DNA from: Marinobacter nitratireducens
GTDB lineage: Bacteria; Pseudomonadota; Gammaproteobacteria; Pseudomonadales; Oleiphilaceae
Length of the DNA: 64,000 nt
Assembly: GCF_000708045.1 (NCBI RefSeq)
Contig: NZ_ANIE01000005.1
Location: forward strand, 186,001-250,000
Direction: 5' to 3'
Shown: positions 1 through 7,996 of the stretch, piece after piece
Layout: each line of letters opens with the position of its first letter
Numbering within the stretch: the first letter of the stretch is position 1
Program-made: the position numbers and the translations under genes
The notes under the pieces: generated by a model
Database searches by the model: none
What the model was told of the DNA's origin: nothing
Seen by the model: only the letters and a program-made list of their open reading frames with translations

Positions 1-53
1 AGGCGGCAGCCCATCTGTCACCCCGGCAGGAGCTCCTTTGACCGGAGGAAAAC

Positions 54-1307
54 ATGCATATACTGGTTCTTGGCGCTGGCGTCGTCGGCATTACCACCGC
101 CTGGTTTCTGCAAAAACAGGGGCACCAGGTTACGGTGATCGACCGGCAGAACCTCGCAGGCGTTGAAACCAGTTACGCAAACGGTGGGCAGATTTCGGTA
201 TCCCACGCGGAGCCCTGGGCCAACCCGTCGGCGCCGCTCAAGGTTCTCAAATGGCTGACCCAACCCGATGCGCCCCTGCTGTTCCGCCCCAAGCTGGACC
301 CGGCCCAGTGGCGCTGGGCACTGTCTTTCCTCGGTGAGTGCACGTCGGCCAAGGCGGCGCACAACATTCGCCAGATGGTGAACCTCGGGACCTACAGTCG
401 TGACCAGTTGCAGGCTCTCAGGAAGGAAACCGGCCTTCAGTACGATCACCTTGAGAAAGGCATTCTGCATTTCTACACCAACCCGGCAGAATTTGACGGC
501 GCCAGAGAACCGACCCGAATCATGCAGGATCTCGGGTGTGACCGGCAGATCATTGATGCCAATCGGGCGGTAGAGTTGGAGCCCGCACTGAAACCGATCC
601 GGGACCGGATTGCCGGTGCGACCTACACCGCAGAGGACGAGTCCGGCGACGCCCGTAAGTTCACCCAGAACCTCGCGAAGCTCTGCGCCGAGGCTGGCGT
701 TGAGTTTCGATACGGTACGGAGGTCGTCGGTTTCGATCAGGCCGGAGACCGGATACTCGGGGTCAGAACAATCCATGAAGGGCACCACGAAACGCTGAGA
801 GCCGACTCCTACGTGCTCAGCCTGGGTAGCTTTAGTGCCATTCTCGCCCGCAAGATCGGGTTATTTCTGAACATCTATCCGGCCAAGGGCTATTCCATCA
901 CGGTGCCGGTCAGGAACGAAGAAGCGGCCTTCAATGTCAGCCTCACGGATGACGAGTATAAGCTGGTTTACTCTCGCCTGGGCGACCGCCTAAGGGTTGC
1001 GGGGACTGCTGAGCTCAGTGGCTACGGCAGGGAACTCGATATGACCCGGTGCCGGGCAATTGTGCGTCGCTCGGCGGAGGTGATGCCTGAGGCTGCCTAC
1101 TGGGATCAGGCCGAGTTCTGGACCGGTTTGCGGCCGGCGACACCGTCCAATGTGCCGTACATCGGGAAGAGCCATTTCGCCAACCTCTACCTGAATACCG
1201 GTCACGGTACATTGGGCTGGACCCATTCGTGCGGATCGGCCGCGGCGCTGGCCGACATTGTGTCAGGCCGTAAACCAGGCGTGGATTTCACCTTTACCGG
1301 CCTCTGA
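54..1307 (+). CDS. dadA: D-amino acid dehydrogenase small subunit
   Basis: This FAD-dependent enzyme oxidises D-amino acids (classically D-alanine) to 2-oxo acids and passes electrons to the respiratory chain at the inner membrane. The 417 residues begin with a Rossmann dinucleotide motif (GAGVVG, residues 7-12). The C-terminal GHGTLGWTHSCGSAAALADI stretch is typical of DadA, and the length fits the family (about 415-435). The start is supported by GGAGGA seven bases or so upstream. The gene ends in an intrinsic terminator before the phosphatase genes. Its usual partner, the alanine racemase dadX, is not visible and would have to lie upstream of the window or elsewhere. A glycine oxidase-like paralogue is less likely given the C-terminal signature. 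Confidence 0.93.
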   Translation: MHILVLGAGVVGITTAWFLQKQGHQVTVIDRQNLAGVETSYANGGQISVSHAEPWANPSAPLKVLKWLTQPDAPLLFRPKLDPAQWRWALSFLGECTSAKAAHNIRQMVNLGTYSRDQLQALRKETGLQYDHLEKGILHFYTNPAEFDGAREPTRIMQDLGCDRQIIDANRAVELEPALKPIRDRIAGATYTAEDESGDARKFTQNLAKLCAEAGVEFRYGTEVVGFDQAGDRILGVRTIHEGHHETLRADSYVLSLGSFSAILARKIGLFLNIYPAKGYSITVPVRNEEAAFNVSLTDDEYKLVYSRLGDRLRVAGTAELSGYGRELDMTRCRAIVRRSAEVMPEAAYWDQAEFWTGLRPATPSNVPYIGKSHFANLYLNTGHGTLGWTHSCGSAAALADIVSGRKPGVDFTFTGL

Positions 1308-1319
1308 CCCTGCCTTTTG

Positions 1320-1357
1320 AAACCGTGGTTCTTCTGGCCTGAAAAGCCACGGTTTTG
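1320..1357 (+). terminator. Rho-independent terminator after dadA
   Basis: AAACCGTGG (1320-1328) pairs with CCACGGTTT (1347-1355), followed by a short T tract. It separates dadA from the downstream Pho box and phosphatase genes. Confidence 0.65.
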
Positions 1358-1375
1358 TCATCTGAAGTACATAAA

Positions 1376-1393
1376 CTGTCCTCAACCTGTGAT
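1376..1393 (+). promoter_or_regulatory. Candidate Pho box (PhoB site) for the phosphatase pair
   Basis: Two heptamers, CTGTCCT (1376-1382) and CTGTGAT (1387-1393), are separated by exactly four bases. Each has one mismatch to the CTGTCAT half-site of the classical PhoB box, and the 11-bp periodicity is right. The site lies 59 bp upstream of the PhoD-type phosphatase start. A related heptamer pair (TTGTCAT at about 1355, AGTACAT 11 bp later) precedes it, so there may be tandem boxes. PhoB control is inferred. Confidence 0.6.
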
Positions 1394-1452
1394 CTCCATC
1401 ACGAAATTGCGGCCGCTGATTCGGGCCCTGAACAATAACTACGGAGAGCAGA

Positions 1453-3183
1453 ATGGACAGGCAACGCCGTGCAGTCGTTAAAGGACTTGCTGCTACGTCT
1501 TTTACTGCGCTGACCGCTTGTGGCGGCAGCAGTACTTCGAACACCGAAACCGGTATTTCAACGAACGATGCAGGTGTGGTTGCCGGCGACAACGCGAATG
1601 TCCCGCAGGTTGCCTTCAACCATGGGGTTGCATCCGGTGATCCCTTGAGCGATCGAGTCGTGCTCTGGACTCGGGTAACGCCAACCGCCACCTTGCCCAG
1701 GGATGTCGAGAGTGTTCCTGTGCGTGTCACTATCGCCAGAGATCGCGATATGACTGACAAAGTCGGGCAGCTGAGTGTAACCACCAGCCCTGAAAACGAC
1801 TTTTGTGTGAAGGTCGACGTGGCCGGCCTGAAGGCGAATACCTGGTATTACTATCAGTTTTCGGTTGGTAACCAGTCCTCACCCGTCGGTCGAACAAGAA
1901 CCTTTCCCGAAGCGTCTGTTTCCAGTGAACGTGCCCGCTTTGCGGTCGTGTCATGCTCCAACTACGCCTATGGCCTGTTTTCGGTGTACAAAGCCGTCAG
2001 CGAGCACAGCGACCTGGATTTTATCCTGCACCTGGGGGATTACATCTACGAGTACGGTGCTGGTGAGTATGGAGATTTTCCCGGTCGGGAACCACTTCCA
2101 GCCCATGAAATCATTGGACTGTCTGACTACCGTCAGCGTCATGCCCAGTACAAGTCGGACGAAAACCTGCAGGCGGTTCATCAGCAATTCCCGATGATCT
2201 GTATCTGGGATGACCATGAGTCAGCGAATGACAGTTACGTTGATGGGGCAGAAAACCATGACGAAGCGACGGAGGGGGCGTGGACCGATCGGAGGGCATC
2301 GGCGGTCAGAGCTTATTACGAATGGCTTCCCATTCGTGAAGGAAACACCGAGACCCGACATCTGTGGCGTAGGTTTCAGTTTGGCAACCTGATTGATCTC
2401 TTTATGCTGGACACTCGCCTGGAAGGCAGGAATGCCCAAGTCTCGTCGGCGGCTGATCCGGCACGATTCGATGCTGAACGCAGGATCATGAGTGCACAGC
2501 AGTTGGAATGGCTGACGGATGGACTTTCAACGTCAGTCGCTCACTGGCGCATGATCGGTCAGCAGGTCATGTTTGCTGAACTCAATATCCTTCGGGTTCT
2601 GGACGCTGCTCGGACTTTGGGAATGGAGGATGTATCCGCATTCAACGGACAGCTGCTGTCGCTGAATATGGATCAGTGGGACGGCTACGTTGCCGACCGT
2701 GAACGTGTGCTTCAGGCGCTGGCGGAAGGCGTCGGGAATACCGTTATTTTTACGGGTGACATTCACACCTCCTGGGCCAATGAGGTGTACGCCGATTCTG
2801 CAAACCTCGTCGAAAACGCGCTGGCAAGCCCGTTGGCAACAGAGTTTGTAACACCCTCGGTGACATCGCCCGGATTTCCTGAGGAGATTGCCGATCTTGC
2901 CGCCGCGGCGGTTCGTTTGGCCAACCCTCACATGAAGTATGTCGAACTCAAATCGCCAGGATTTATTCTGGTGGATGTTACCCGGGAGCGGACCCAGTCC
3001 GAGTTCTATTACGTTAGAAGCATCTCCAGCGCTGACAGCCTGGGCGACATCGACCCGGCCAAGACGAAGGTCGTCGGTATCGAGAGCGGTGGACGCGGGA
3101 TCTATGAGGATTACCCCGCATCCGAACCCAGAGCTGTCCGCACGGCACTGCTCAATCCTCCCGTGCGTCAAGTTGTCAGTTAA
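1453..3183 (+). CDS. phoD: PhoD-family alkaline phosphatase/phosphodiesterase
   Basis: This predicted exported metallophosphatase would release phosphate from phosphomonoesters or diesters outside the cytoplasm. The N-terminus carries a twin-arginine motif (RQRRAVVKG) and a lipobox-like LTAC at Cys23, so it may be a Tat-exported lipoprotein. The PhoD N-terminal domain is seen around residues 53-78 (HGVASGDPLSDRVVLWTR). Metal-binding motifs follow: HLGDYIYEYG near 192, WDDHES near 254 and GDIHTSW near 437. The length (576) fits the family. A GGAGA ribosome site precedes the ATG. The PhoX-like gene follows 12 bp downstream, making a two-gene operon behind a Pho box. Substrate preference cannot be read from sequence. 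Confidence 0.9.
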   Translation: MDRQRRAVVKGLAATSFTALTACGGSSTSNTETGISTNDAGVVAGDNANVPQVAFNHGVASGDPLSDRVVLWTRVTPTATLPRDVESVPVRVTIARDRDMTDKVGQLSVTTSPENDFCVKVDVAGLKANTWYYYQFSVGNQSSPVGRTRTFPEASVSSERARFAVVSCSNYAYGLFSVYKAVSEHSDLDFILHLGDYIYEYGAGEYGDFPGREPLPAHEIIGLSDYRQRHAQYKSDENLQAVHQQFPMICIWDDHESANDSYVDGAENHDEATEGAWTDRRASAVRAYYEWLPIREGNTETRHLWRRFQFGNLIDLFMLDTRLEGRNAQVSSAADPARFDAERRIMSAQQLEWLTDGLSTSVAHWRMIGQQVMFAELNILRVLDAARTLGMEDVSAFNGQLLSLNMDQWDGYVADRERVLQALAEGVGNTVIFTGDIHTSWANEVYADSANLVENALASPLATEFVTPSVTSPGFPEEIADLAAAAVRLANPHMKYVELKSPGFILVDVTRERTQSEFYYVRSISSADSLGDIDPAKTKVVGIESGGRGIYEDYPASEPRAVRTALLNPPVRQVVS

Positions 3184-3195
3184 GGAGTTGTATTC

Positions 3196-4623
3196 ATGTC
3201 TCATCCTTTTTTCCCCCAGGGTAACCGCTGGAAGCGTCGGGACGTTCTTCGGACCCTGTTCTTCACCGCCGGCGCTGTCGGCTCCGCTTCGTGGTTAAGC
3301 GGGTGTGGAGGTTCAGAGGGCGGAGGAGAATCTCTTCCAGCTGTTGGTGGGGGCGCTGACGTCACCCCTTCGCCAGACGACGTTGAAAAGCTCGTCGGTC
3401 GATTTCAGGACATTGGTCCATTGCGGGACGCGGATATACACGGTGTCCGGACGCCCGAGGGCTTTGCCACAAGGGTTGTAGCGATCAATAGCGAGCTACC
3501 ACAGCCAGATGGCATGGCAGTCAGCGGCCCTCAGACGGGTGGAATCGGCAATCGTCCCTGGCATATTTTTCCCGACGGAGCGGGCGTTGTGCCCCGGGAT
3601 AATGGGGGCTGGATCTACATCAGTAACAGTGAGGTGCCAGGCGCGGGTAGTATCGGATTTACGTTTCCACAGCTGAGTGGCCTGACCAACGTCATTGAGG
3701 AGTTTACCCCGGGACTGGCACAGGTGGGCACGCTTGTATTTGATCCTGACGGTACGATTGTGGATTCCTACACCATTCTCAGCGGAACGACCTTCAACTG
3801 CGCAGGGTGCGTCACCCCCTGGAAAACCTGGCTGTCCTGTGAAGAATTCCCAAACGGGCAGGTTTGGGAGTGTGATCCCTACCAGGCGGGAGATGGGGTT
3901 CCGAGGCCAACGCTGGGGTTCTTTTCCCACGAGGCCATTGCAATCGATCCTGGTGAGCGACTTCTGTACCTGACTGAAGACATGCCGGATGGCCGTTTCT
4001 ATCGATGGGTGCCAGACCCCGCCGACTGGCCGGAGGGAAGTGATCGCGCCGCTCTGCAGGCTGGGCGACTCCAGGTGCTCTGTGTAGGCGGTGAGGGCGT
4101 CGACGCGGCGCTTGACGCTCCGCAGCCGATTGAATGGATGGACGCATTGAACCCACATGAGCCCCAGGATCAAAACCGGTTGCAGCAATCCACCGCGTTT
4201 GATGGTGGAGAGGGCGTCTGGTTCTTCAAAGGCATTGTTTACTTCGCGACCAAGGGCGACAACAGAATCTGGGCTGTTGATACTGCGGCCCAGACTATCG
4301 AGGTCGTCTACGACCTGGCAACGGCTGAGGCCCCAAACGATATTCTCTCCGGTGTTGATAATCTGTTCGTGACCGATCAGGGGGATATTCTCGTCGCCGA
4401 GGACGGTGGTGATATGCAGGTGGTGGTGATACTACCGGATGGGACGTTGAAGCCGCTGTTGCAAATTGAAGGACAGGATGCTTCGGAAGTGGCGGGCATT
4501 GCGTTCTCTCCCGATGGGCAGAGGATGTACTTCACGTCCGATCGCGGTGGTCGAAACGGGTTTGGTGGTTTTACCAACGGGCTGGGAATGGTTTACGAGC
4601 TCATACTGCCTGACGATCTGTAA
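3196..4623 (+). CDS. PhoX-like phosphatase family protein (DUF839), Tat lipoprotein
   Basis: This belongs to the PhoX/DUF839 beta-propeller family, whose characterised members are calcium- and iron-dependent alkaline phosphatases. The signal region has KRRDVLR plus a lipobox LSGC (Cys37), consistent with Tat export and lipidation. Family signatures are visible: GCVTPWKTWLSCEE near 198-211, FSHEAIAIDP near 241 and LYLTEDMPDGRFYRW near 256-270. At 475 residues it is shorter than the best-studied PhoX enzymes (over 600), so activity is not assured. AAGGAG sits correctly upstream of the ATG. It is co-transcribed with the PhoD-type gene, which supports a role in phosphate scavenging. A second DUF839 protein occurs at 22596-24293. 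Confidence 0.85.
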   Translation: MSHPFFPQGNRWKRRDVLRTLFFTAGAVGSASWLSGCGGSEGGGESLPAVGGGADVTPSPDDVEKLVGRFQDIGPLRDADIHGVRTPEGFATRVVAINSELPQPDGMAVSGPQTGGIGNRPWHIFPDGAGVVPRDNGGWIYISNSEVPGAGSIGFTFPQLSGLTNVIEEFTPGLAQVGTLVFDPDGTIVDSYTILSGTTFNCAGCVTPWKTWLSCEEFPNGQVWECDPYQAGDGVPRPTLGFFSHEAIAIDPGERLLYLTEDMPDGRFYRWVPDPADWPEGSDRAALQAGRLQVLCVGGEGVDAALDAPQPIEWMDALNPHEPQDQNRLQQSTAFDGGEGVWFFKGIVYFATKGDNRIWAVDTAAQTIEVVYDLATAEAPNDILSGVDNLFVTDQGDILVAEDGGDMQVVVILPDGTLKPLLQIEGQDASEVAGIAFSPDGQRMYFTSDRGGRNGFGGFTNGLGMVYELILPDDL

Positions 4624-4636
4624 GCGGTCTGGCGTT

Positions 4637-4671
4637 GGCTAACGGGCCAGAGGGTTTATGGCCCGTTAGCC
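4637..4671. terminator. Bidirectional hairpin between convergent genes
   Basis: A perfect 12-bp inverted repeat, GGCTAACGGGCC (4637-4648) and GGCCCGTTAGCC (4660-4671), lies between the ends of the phosphatase operon and the acyl-CoA ligase gene. There is no strong T tract on either side, so termination may be inefficient or the hairpin may serve 3'-end stability. Confidence 0.6.
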
Positions 4672-4680
4672 GTAGCGGTA

Positions 4681-6327
4681 TTATTTCAGCTGGTCGCGAA
4701 TCAGCTTCTTGTTGATCTTGCCGACGCTGGTTTTTGGAATGTCGTCGACAAAGTTCATCTGCTCCGGAATCGCCCATTTGTTGATGTCACCTTTATCAAC
4801 AAACTGCTGGAGGTGCTTCTGGATGTCCTCCAGGCTGGCATCTTCACCCGGCTTGAGGGTGACCAGAGCGAACGGCCGCTCTCCCCACTTCTCGTCCGGT
4901 ACCCCGACCACGGCCGCACCAGCAACGGCCGGATGCTGGCTGATCAGGTTTTCCAGGTCCAGTGACGACAGCCACTCGCCACCCGTCTTGATGACATCCT
5001 TGATGCGGTCCTTGATGGTCAGGGTGTTGTCCGGCTCCATGCTGGCAACATCCCCTGTGTGCAGCCAGCCCCCTTCCCAGAGTTCCTCGCCTTTGGCTTT
5101 CTCCTTGAAGTAGCTCTGTGTTAGCCAGGGCGCGCGTGCAACGACTTCACCTTTGGCTTCGCCATCGTGGGGAACCGGGTTGCCGGACGGATCGACAATT
5201 TCAATTTCCACCATAGGTACCGCGATTCCGGTTTTTACTCTCAGGCTAGTCTGCTGTTCCAGAGGCAGCTCAAGGTCTTCCGGTTTCAAGTGCGTGGTGC
5301 TCAGTAGCGGACAGGTCTCCGACATGCCGTATCCGGTGTACATCCTGATGCCCAGCTTGGCGCCCGCATCACACAGGCCCTTGGTCAGTGCGCTGCCACC
5401 GATCAGAACGTGCCAGTTGCTGAGGTCTGCGGTTTTAATGGACTCTGTGGCCATCATCATTTGCATGATGGTTGGTACGCAGTGGGAGAAGGTCACGTTA
5501 TGAGTCTTCAGCAAGTCGACCAGTAGCTCGGGCTCATAGCGACCCGGGTACACCTGTTTGATGCCCATGAGCGTCGCTGCATAGGGGACGCCCCAGGCAT
5601 GAACGTGAAACATGGGGGTAACCGGCATGTAAACCGATGACGAGCGCAGCAGGGGCATCTCATCGTTGGCTGACAGCGAACCAGTCATACCCAGTGTATG
5701 CAGGACCAGTTGGCGATGGCTGAAGTAGACGCCCTTCGGATTTCCAGTGGTACCGGTGGTGTAGAACGTGGTGGCGACGCTGTTTTCGTCAAAGTCCGGG
5801 AAGTCGAAGGAAGTGGCAGCCTTACCCAGCAGCGCCTCGTACTCGCCTGTGCTATCCAGGCTGGTGTCCTTTGCTGAAGCGTCGTCAGTCAGTTGAATGT
5901 AGGTTTTAACGGTTTTGATCTCGTCGCGAACGCTTTCCAGAATTGGCAGGAAGTCATCGTGCACCAGTACTACGTCGTCTTCAGCGTGGTTCATGGTGTA
6001 AACGATCTGCTCTGGGGAGAGTCGAACATTCACGGTGTGCAGGATGGCACCGATCATGGGTATCGCAAAAAAGCATTCAAGGTAACGAGGTGTATCCCAG
6101 TCCATGACTGCGACGGTGTCGCCCGGTTGTACGCCCGCATCGGTCAGGGCATTGGCCAGACGATGGATACGCTCAACCAGATCTGAGTAGGTGTACTTGC
6201 TGCGATTGGCGTACACGATCTCCTGGTCCGGATTGTAGCGAGGCCCGGAAAGCAGCAGTTGCTTGATCAGAAGCGGGTACTGATAGGCATTGTCAGCCGG
6301 GGGGAGAATGCGGGTTTGTGCCATCAC
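4681..6327 (-). CDS. Fatty acid-CoA ligase, AlkK-like (AMP-forming)
   Basis: It activates medium- or long-chain fatty acids to acyl-CoA through an acyl-adenylate, feeding beta-oxidation. The 548 residues match the length of AlkK-type ligases. The adenylate-forming motifs are present: TTGTTGNPKG near 190-199, YGMSE near 341, the GWLHTGD motif near 421 and the KTGGEW hinge near 447. The closest recognisable relationship is to the medium-chain ligase of alkane-degradation clusters, which fits alkB elsewhere in the window. It is transcribed alone, about 150 bp after ppnP. The leader holds a palindrome and an RBS-overlapping hairpin (6334-6391), so expression may be regulated. Chain-length specificity is inferred. 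Confidence 0.88.
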   Translation of the reverse strand: MMAQTRILPPADNAYQYPLLIKQLLLSGPRYNPDQEIVYANRSKYTYSDLVERIHRLANALTDAGVQPGDTVAVMDWDTPRYLECFFAIPMIGAILHTVNVRLSPEQIVYTMNHAEDDVVLVHDDFLPILESVRDEIKTVKTYIQLTDDASAKDTSLDSTGEYEALLGKAATSFDFPDFDENSVATTFYTTGTTGNPKGVYFSHRQLVLHTLGMTGSLSANDEMPLLRSSSVYMPVTPMFHVHAWGVPYAATLMGIKQVYPGRYEPELLVDLLKTHNVTFSHCVPTIMQMMMATESIKTADLSNWHVLIGGSALTKGLCDAGAKLGIRMYTGYGMSETCPLLSTTHLKPEDLELPLEQQTSLRVKTGIAVPMVEIEIVDPSGNPVPHDGEAKGEVVARAPWLTQSYFKEKAKGEELWEGGWLHTGDVASMEPDNTLTIKDRIKDVIKTGGEWLSSLDLENLISQHPAVAGAAVVGVPDEKWGERPFALVTLKPGEDASLEDIQKHLQQFVDKGDINKWAIPEQMNFVDDIPKTSVGKINKKLIRDQLK

Positions 6328-6333
6328 GGTTTT

Positions 6334-6391
6334 CCTCTGTCTCGGTTGTTGATGTTATTGCGAGATACAGAGGTAAATCTGACACAGATTT
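6334..6391 (-). promoter_or_regulatory. Palindrome and RBS-sequestering hairpin upstream of the acyl-CoA ligase
   Basis: Two structures lie in the ligase leader. AAATCTG-ACA-CAGATTT (6375-6391) is a perfect 7-bp dyad of the kind bound by dimeric repressors. CCTCTGTCTCG (6334-6344) pairs with 6361-6373 with a two-base bulge. On the minus strand that hairpin includes the AGAGG ribosome site just upstream of the ATG. Both are seen directly; a regulatory role is inferred. Confidence 0.45.
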
Positions 6392-6479
6392 GTTGAAACG
6401 GGAACCTCGAATAGCGAAAAAATACAGAGCGAATCCGGGCTTATATTGAAAGCCTTGGACCGCTCTGCGAATCATGGTG

Positions 6480-6761
6480 TTATTCGTAGGTGCACAGGTA
6501 GGCGGTGTCGATATCGGTTTTTGCCTTGAAGCTGGCTTGGGCCGCGATGTCAAAACTCTCGCCTGAGCCATAGGTCATCCACTCATCCATGCCGGGGAGC
6601 AGAACGGTCAGTGCGCCGCTGATCACCGTCATGGTCTCTTTCTGGGTTGTGCCGAACTCGTACTCACCCGGGCTGATCACACCGACGGTTGCCGGCAGAG
6701 TCGCAGTCTGGAATGCGATGGACTTGGCGTTGCCGTCGAAGTATTCGTTGACTTTCAGCAT
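6480..6761 (-). CDS. ppnP: Pyrimidine/purine nucleoside phosphorylase PpnP
   Basis: This small cupin-fold enzyme (formerly YaiE/DUF1255) phosphorolyses several nucleosides to base and ribose 1-phosphate in the cytoplasm. The 93 residues starting MLKVNEYFDG match the family length and N-terminus. The conserved TATLPATVGVISPGEYEFGT and GSGESF stretches are present. The start at 6761 is preferred over an upstream in-frame codon because AGGAG lies just before it and the family begins with MLKVNEYF. It stands alone between the acyl-CoA ligase and the divergently placed end of the mnh operon. Confidence 0.92.
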   Translation of the reverse strand: MLKVNEYFDGNAKSIAFQTATLPATVGVISPGEYEFGTTQKETMTVISGALTVLLPGMDEWMTYGSGESFDIAAQASFKAKTDIDTAYLCTYE

Positions 6762-6869
6762 GCGTTCACGCTCCTGTAGAGGTTTGGGGCGCCTACTATA
6801 CGGCAATTTTCTTCAAGTCCAATGACAAATTTCACGACAGTGTGGAAGCCGTTGATTTCACTGGCTGAC

Positions 6870-7202
6870 TCACTGCTCCCAGGGTTGACCCTCGGTATTC
6901 TCGGCGGTTTTGACGCCAATGTGCATGGCGGCCTTGGCCAGGATGTTGGCGCTTACCGGCGCGGTCATGAACAGGAATACCGTGATCAGTATTTCCGATA
7001 TGCCGATGGATTCGCCCTGACTGCTGAAATAGATCACTGAACTCAGCATGATGGCGCCCACGCCAAGGGTAGTGGCTTTGGTAGGGCCGTGCAGTCGGGT
7101 AAAAAAATCAGGCAGCCGCGCCAGGCCAATGGCGCCAACCAAGGTAAAGGCACCGCCAAGCAGGAGCAGAAAGCAGATGGTGTATTCAGCGAGCTGGCTC
7201 AT
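6870..7202 (-). CDS. mnhG: Na+/H+ antiporter subunit G (Mrp/Mnh)
   Basis: This is the last gene of the six-gene Mrp-type antiporter operon. MnhG is a small membrane subunit required for the multi-subunit sodium(lithium)/proton exchange complex. Its 110 residues contain three hydrophobic segments (about 6-28, 42-62 and 68-88) and the family motif GLARLPDFFTRLHGPTKATT near 26-45. It lies 39 bp after mnhF, the largest gap in the operon. The C-terminus is hydrophilic and likely cytoplasmic. Nothing unusual is seen. Confidence 0.92.
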   Translation of the reverse strand: MSQLAEYTICFLLLLGGAFTLVGAIGLARLPDFFTRLHGPTKATTLGVGAIMLSSVIYFSSQGESIGISEILITVFLFMTAPVSANILAKAAMHIGVKTAENTEGQPWEQ

Positions 7203-7241
7203 GGGCGAGTTCCTCCAGATGGCTTTGTAAGTGGGCTGAGG

Positions 7242-7511
7242 TTATTCAATGACGCTCCCCCGTTTCAGGTATTTCGCCAACGCGACAGTGCCAACAAACC
7301 CCATCACGGCAATCAACAGGGCCGACTCCAGGTACATGCGGGTTCCCAGCGTAATGCCGAGAAGAATGATCAGGGCAATGGCATTAATGTACAGGGTATC
7401 CAGTGCCAGCACGCGATCCGGTGCGTCCGGACCTTTAATCAGGCGATAGACGTTAAGCAGGGCCGCGAGTGTCACCATGCCGATGGTGAGGTAGAGAACA
7501 GTGTCGATCAT
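7242..7511 (-). CDS. mnhF: Na+/H+ antiporter subunit F
   Basis: MnhF is an 89-residue membrane subunit of the Mrp antiporter with three transmembrane helices (about 3-24, 35-55 and 60-80). The motif RLIKGPDAPDRVLALDTL near 23-40 is the family signature. The start codon overlaps the mnhE stop by four bases (ATGA), which indicates translational coupling. Homologues have been linked to cholate and sodium efflux in other bacteria; here only the antiporter role is supported. Confidence 0.92.
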   Translation of the reverse strand: MIDTVLYLTIGMVTLAALLNVYRLIKGPDAPDRVLALDTLYINAIALIILLGITLGTRMYLESALLIAVMGFVGTVALAKYLKRGSVIE

Positions 7512-7996
7512 TGGAACATCTCCAGCAGCGGTTTCTCGTAACGAGTGCGGATGGCGTCGATGACTTCCTCGTCGCTGGCTGCATCCAGTGCATGAACCAG
7601 CAGGAGCTTGTTGTCGTCACTGATGTCGGCGCTCACGGTCCCCGGCGTCAACGAAATGGTGCTTGCCAGAATGCTGATGGCAAGGGGGTGCTCCAGCTCC
7701 AGTGGGTAGCATACAAATACCGGCCTTGGTTGGCGGGGGCTGAGAATCAGCTTCGCCACCTGAAAGCTGGCGACGATGATGTCTTTGATCACCCGGAGCA
7801 GATACGCAGGCATGCGCCACGGGCTGATGAAGGCCGGGCGCTCAGGCCAGAAACCATGGGTTATCTGGGGAATGGCCCAGGCCAGGACGATACCCATTAC
7901 CACGCTCCCGCCAGAGACACCCTCACTCAGGAGCTGCCAGGTGAGGAACAGGATCAGACTAAGCCATGGCTGGGGAAAACTGAGGCGATCCAGCAT
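7508..7996 (-). CDS. mnhE: Na+/H+ antiporter subunit E
   Basis: MnhE is a 162-residue subunit with an N-terminal membrane region (about residues 10-45) and a cytoplasmic C-terminal part. The segment TISLTPGTVSADISDDNKLLLVHALDA near 113-139 is the conserved family block. The gene overlaps mnhD by one base (TAATG) and mnhF by four bases. Subunits E, F and G are thought to form the accessory, possibly cation-translocating, part of the complex. Confidence 0.92.
   Translation of the reverse strand: MLDRLSFPQPWLSLILFLTWQLLSEGVSGGSVVMGIVLAWAIPQITHGFWPERPAFISPWRMPAYLLRVIKDIIVASFQVAKLILSPRQPRPVFVCYPLELEHPLAISILASTISLTPGTVSADISDDNKLLLVHALDAASDEEVIDAIRTRYEKPLLEMFQ

Noticed and set aside
1388-1403. CRP/Vfr-like palindrome TGTGA-N6-TCACG
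   Set aside because: It overlaps the second half of a better 7-4-7 Pho box, and the downstream genes are phosphatases, so the PhoB reading is preferred. CRP binding is not excluded.
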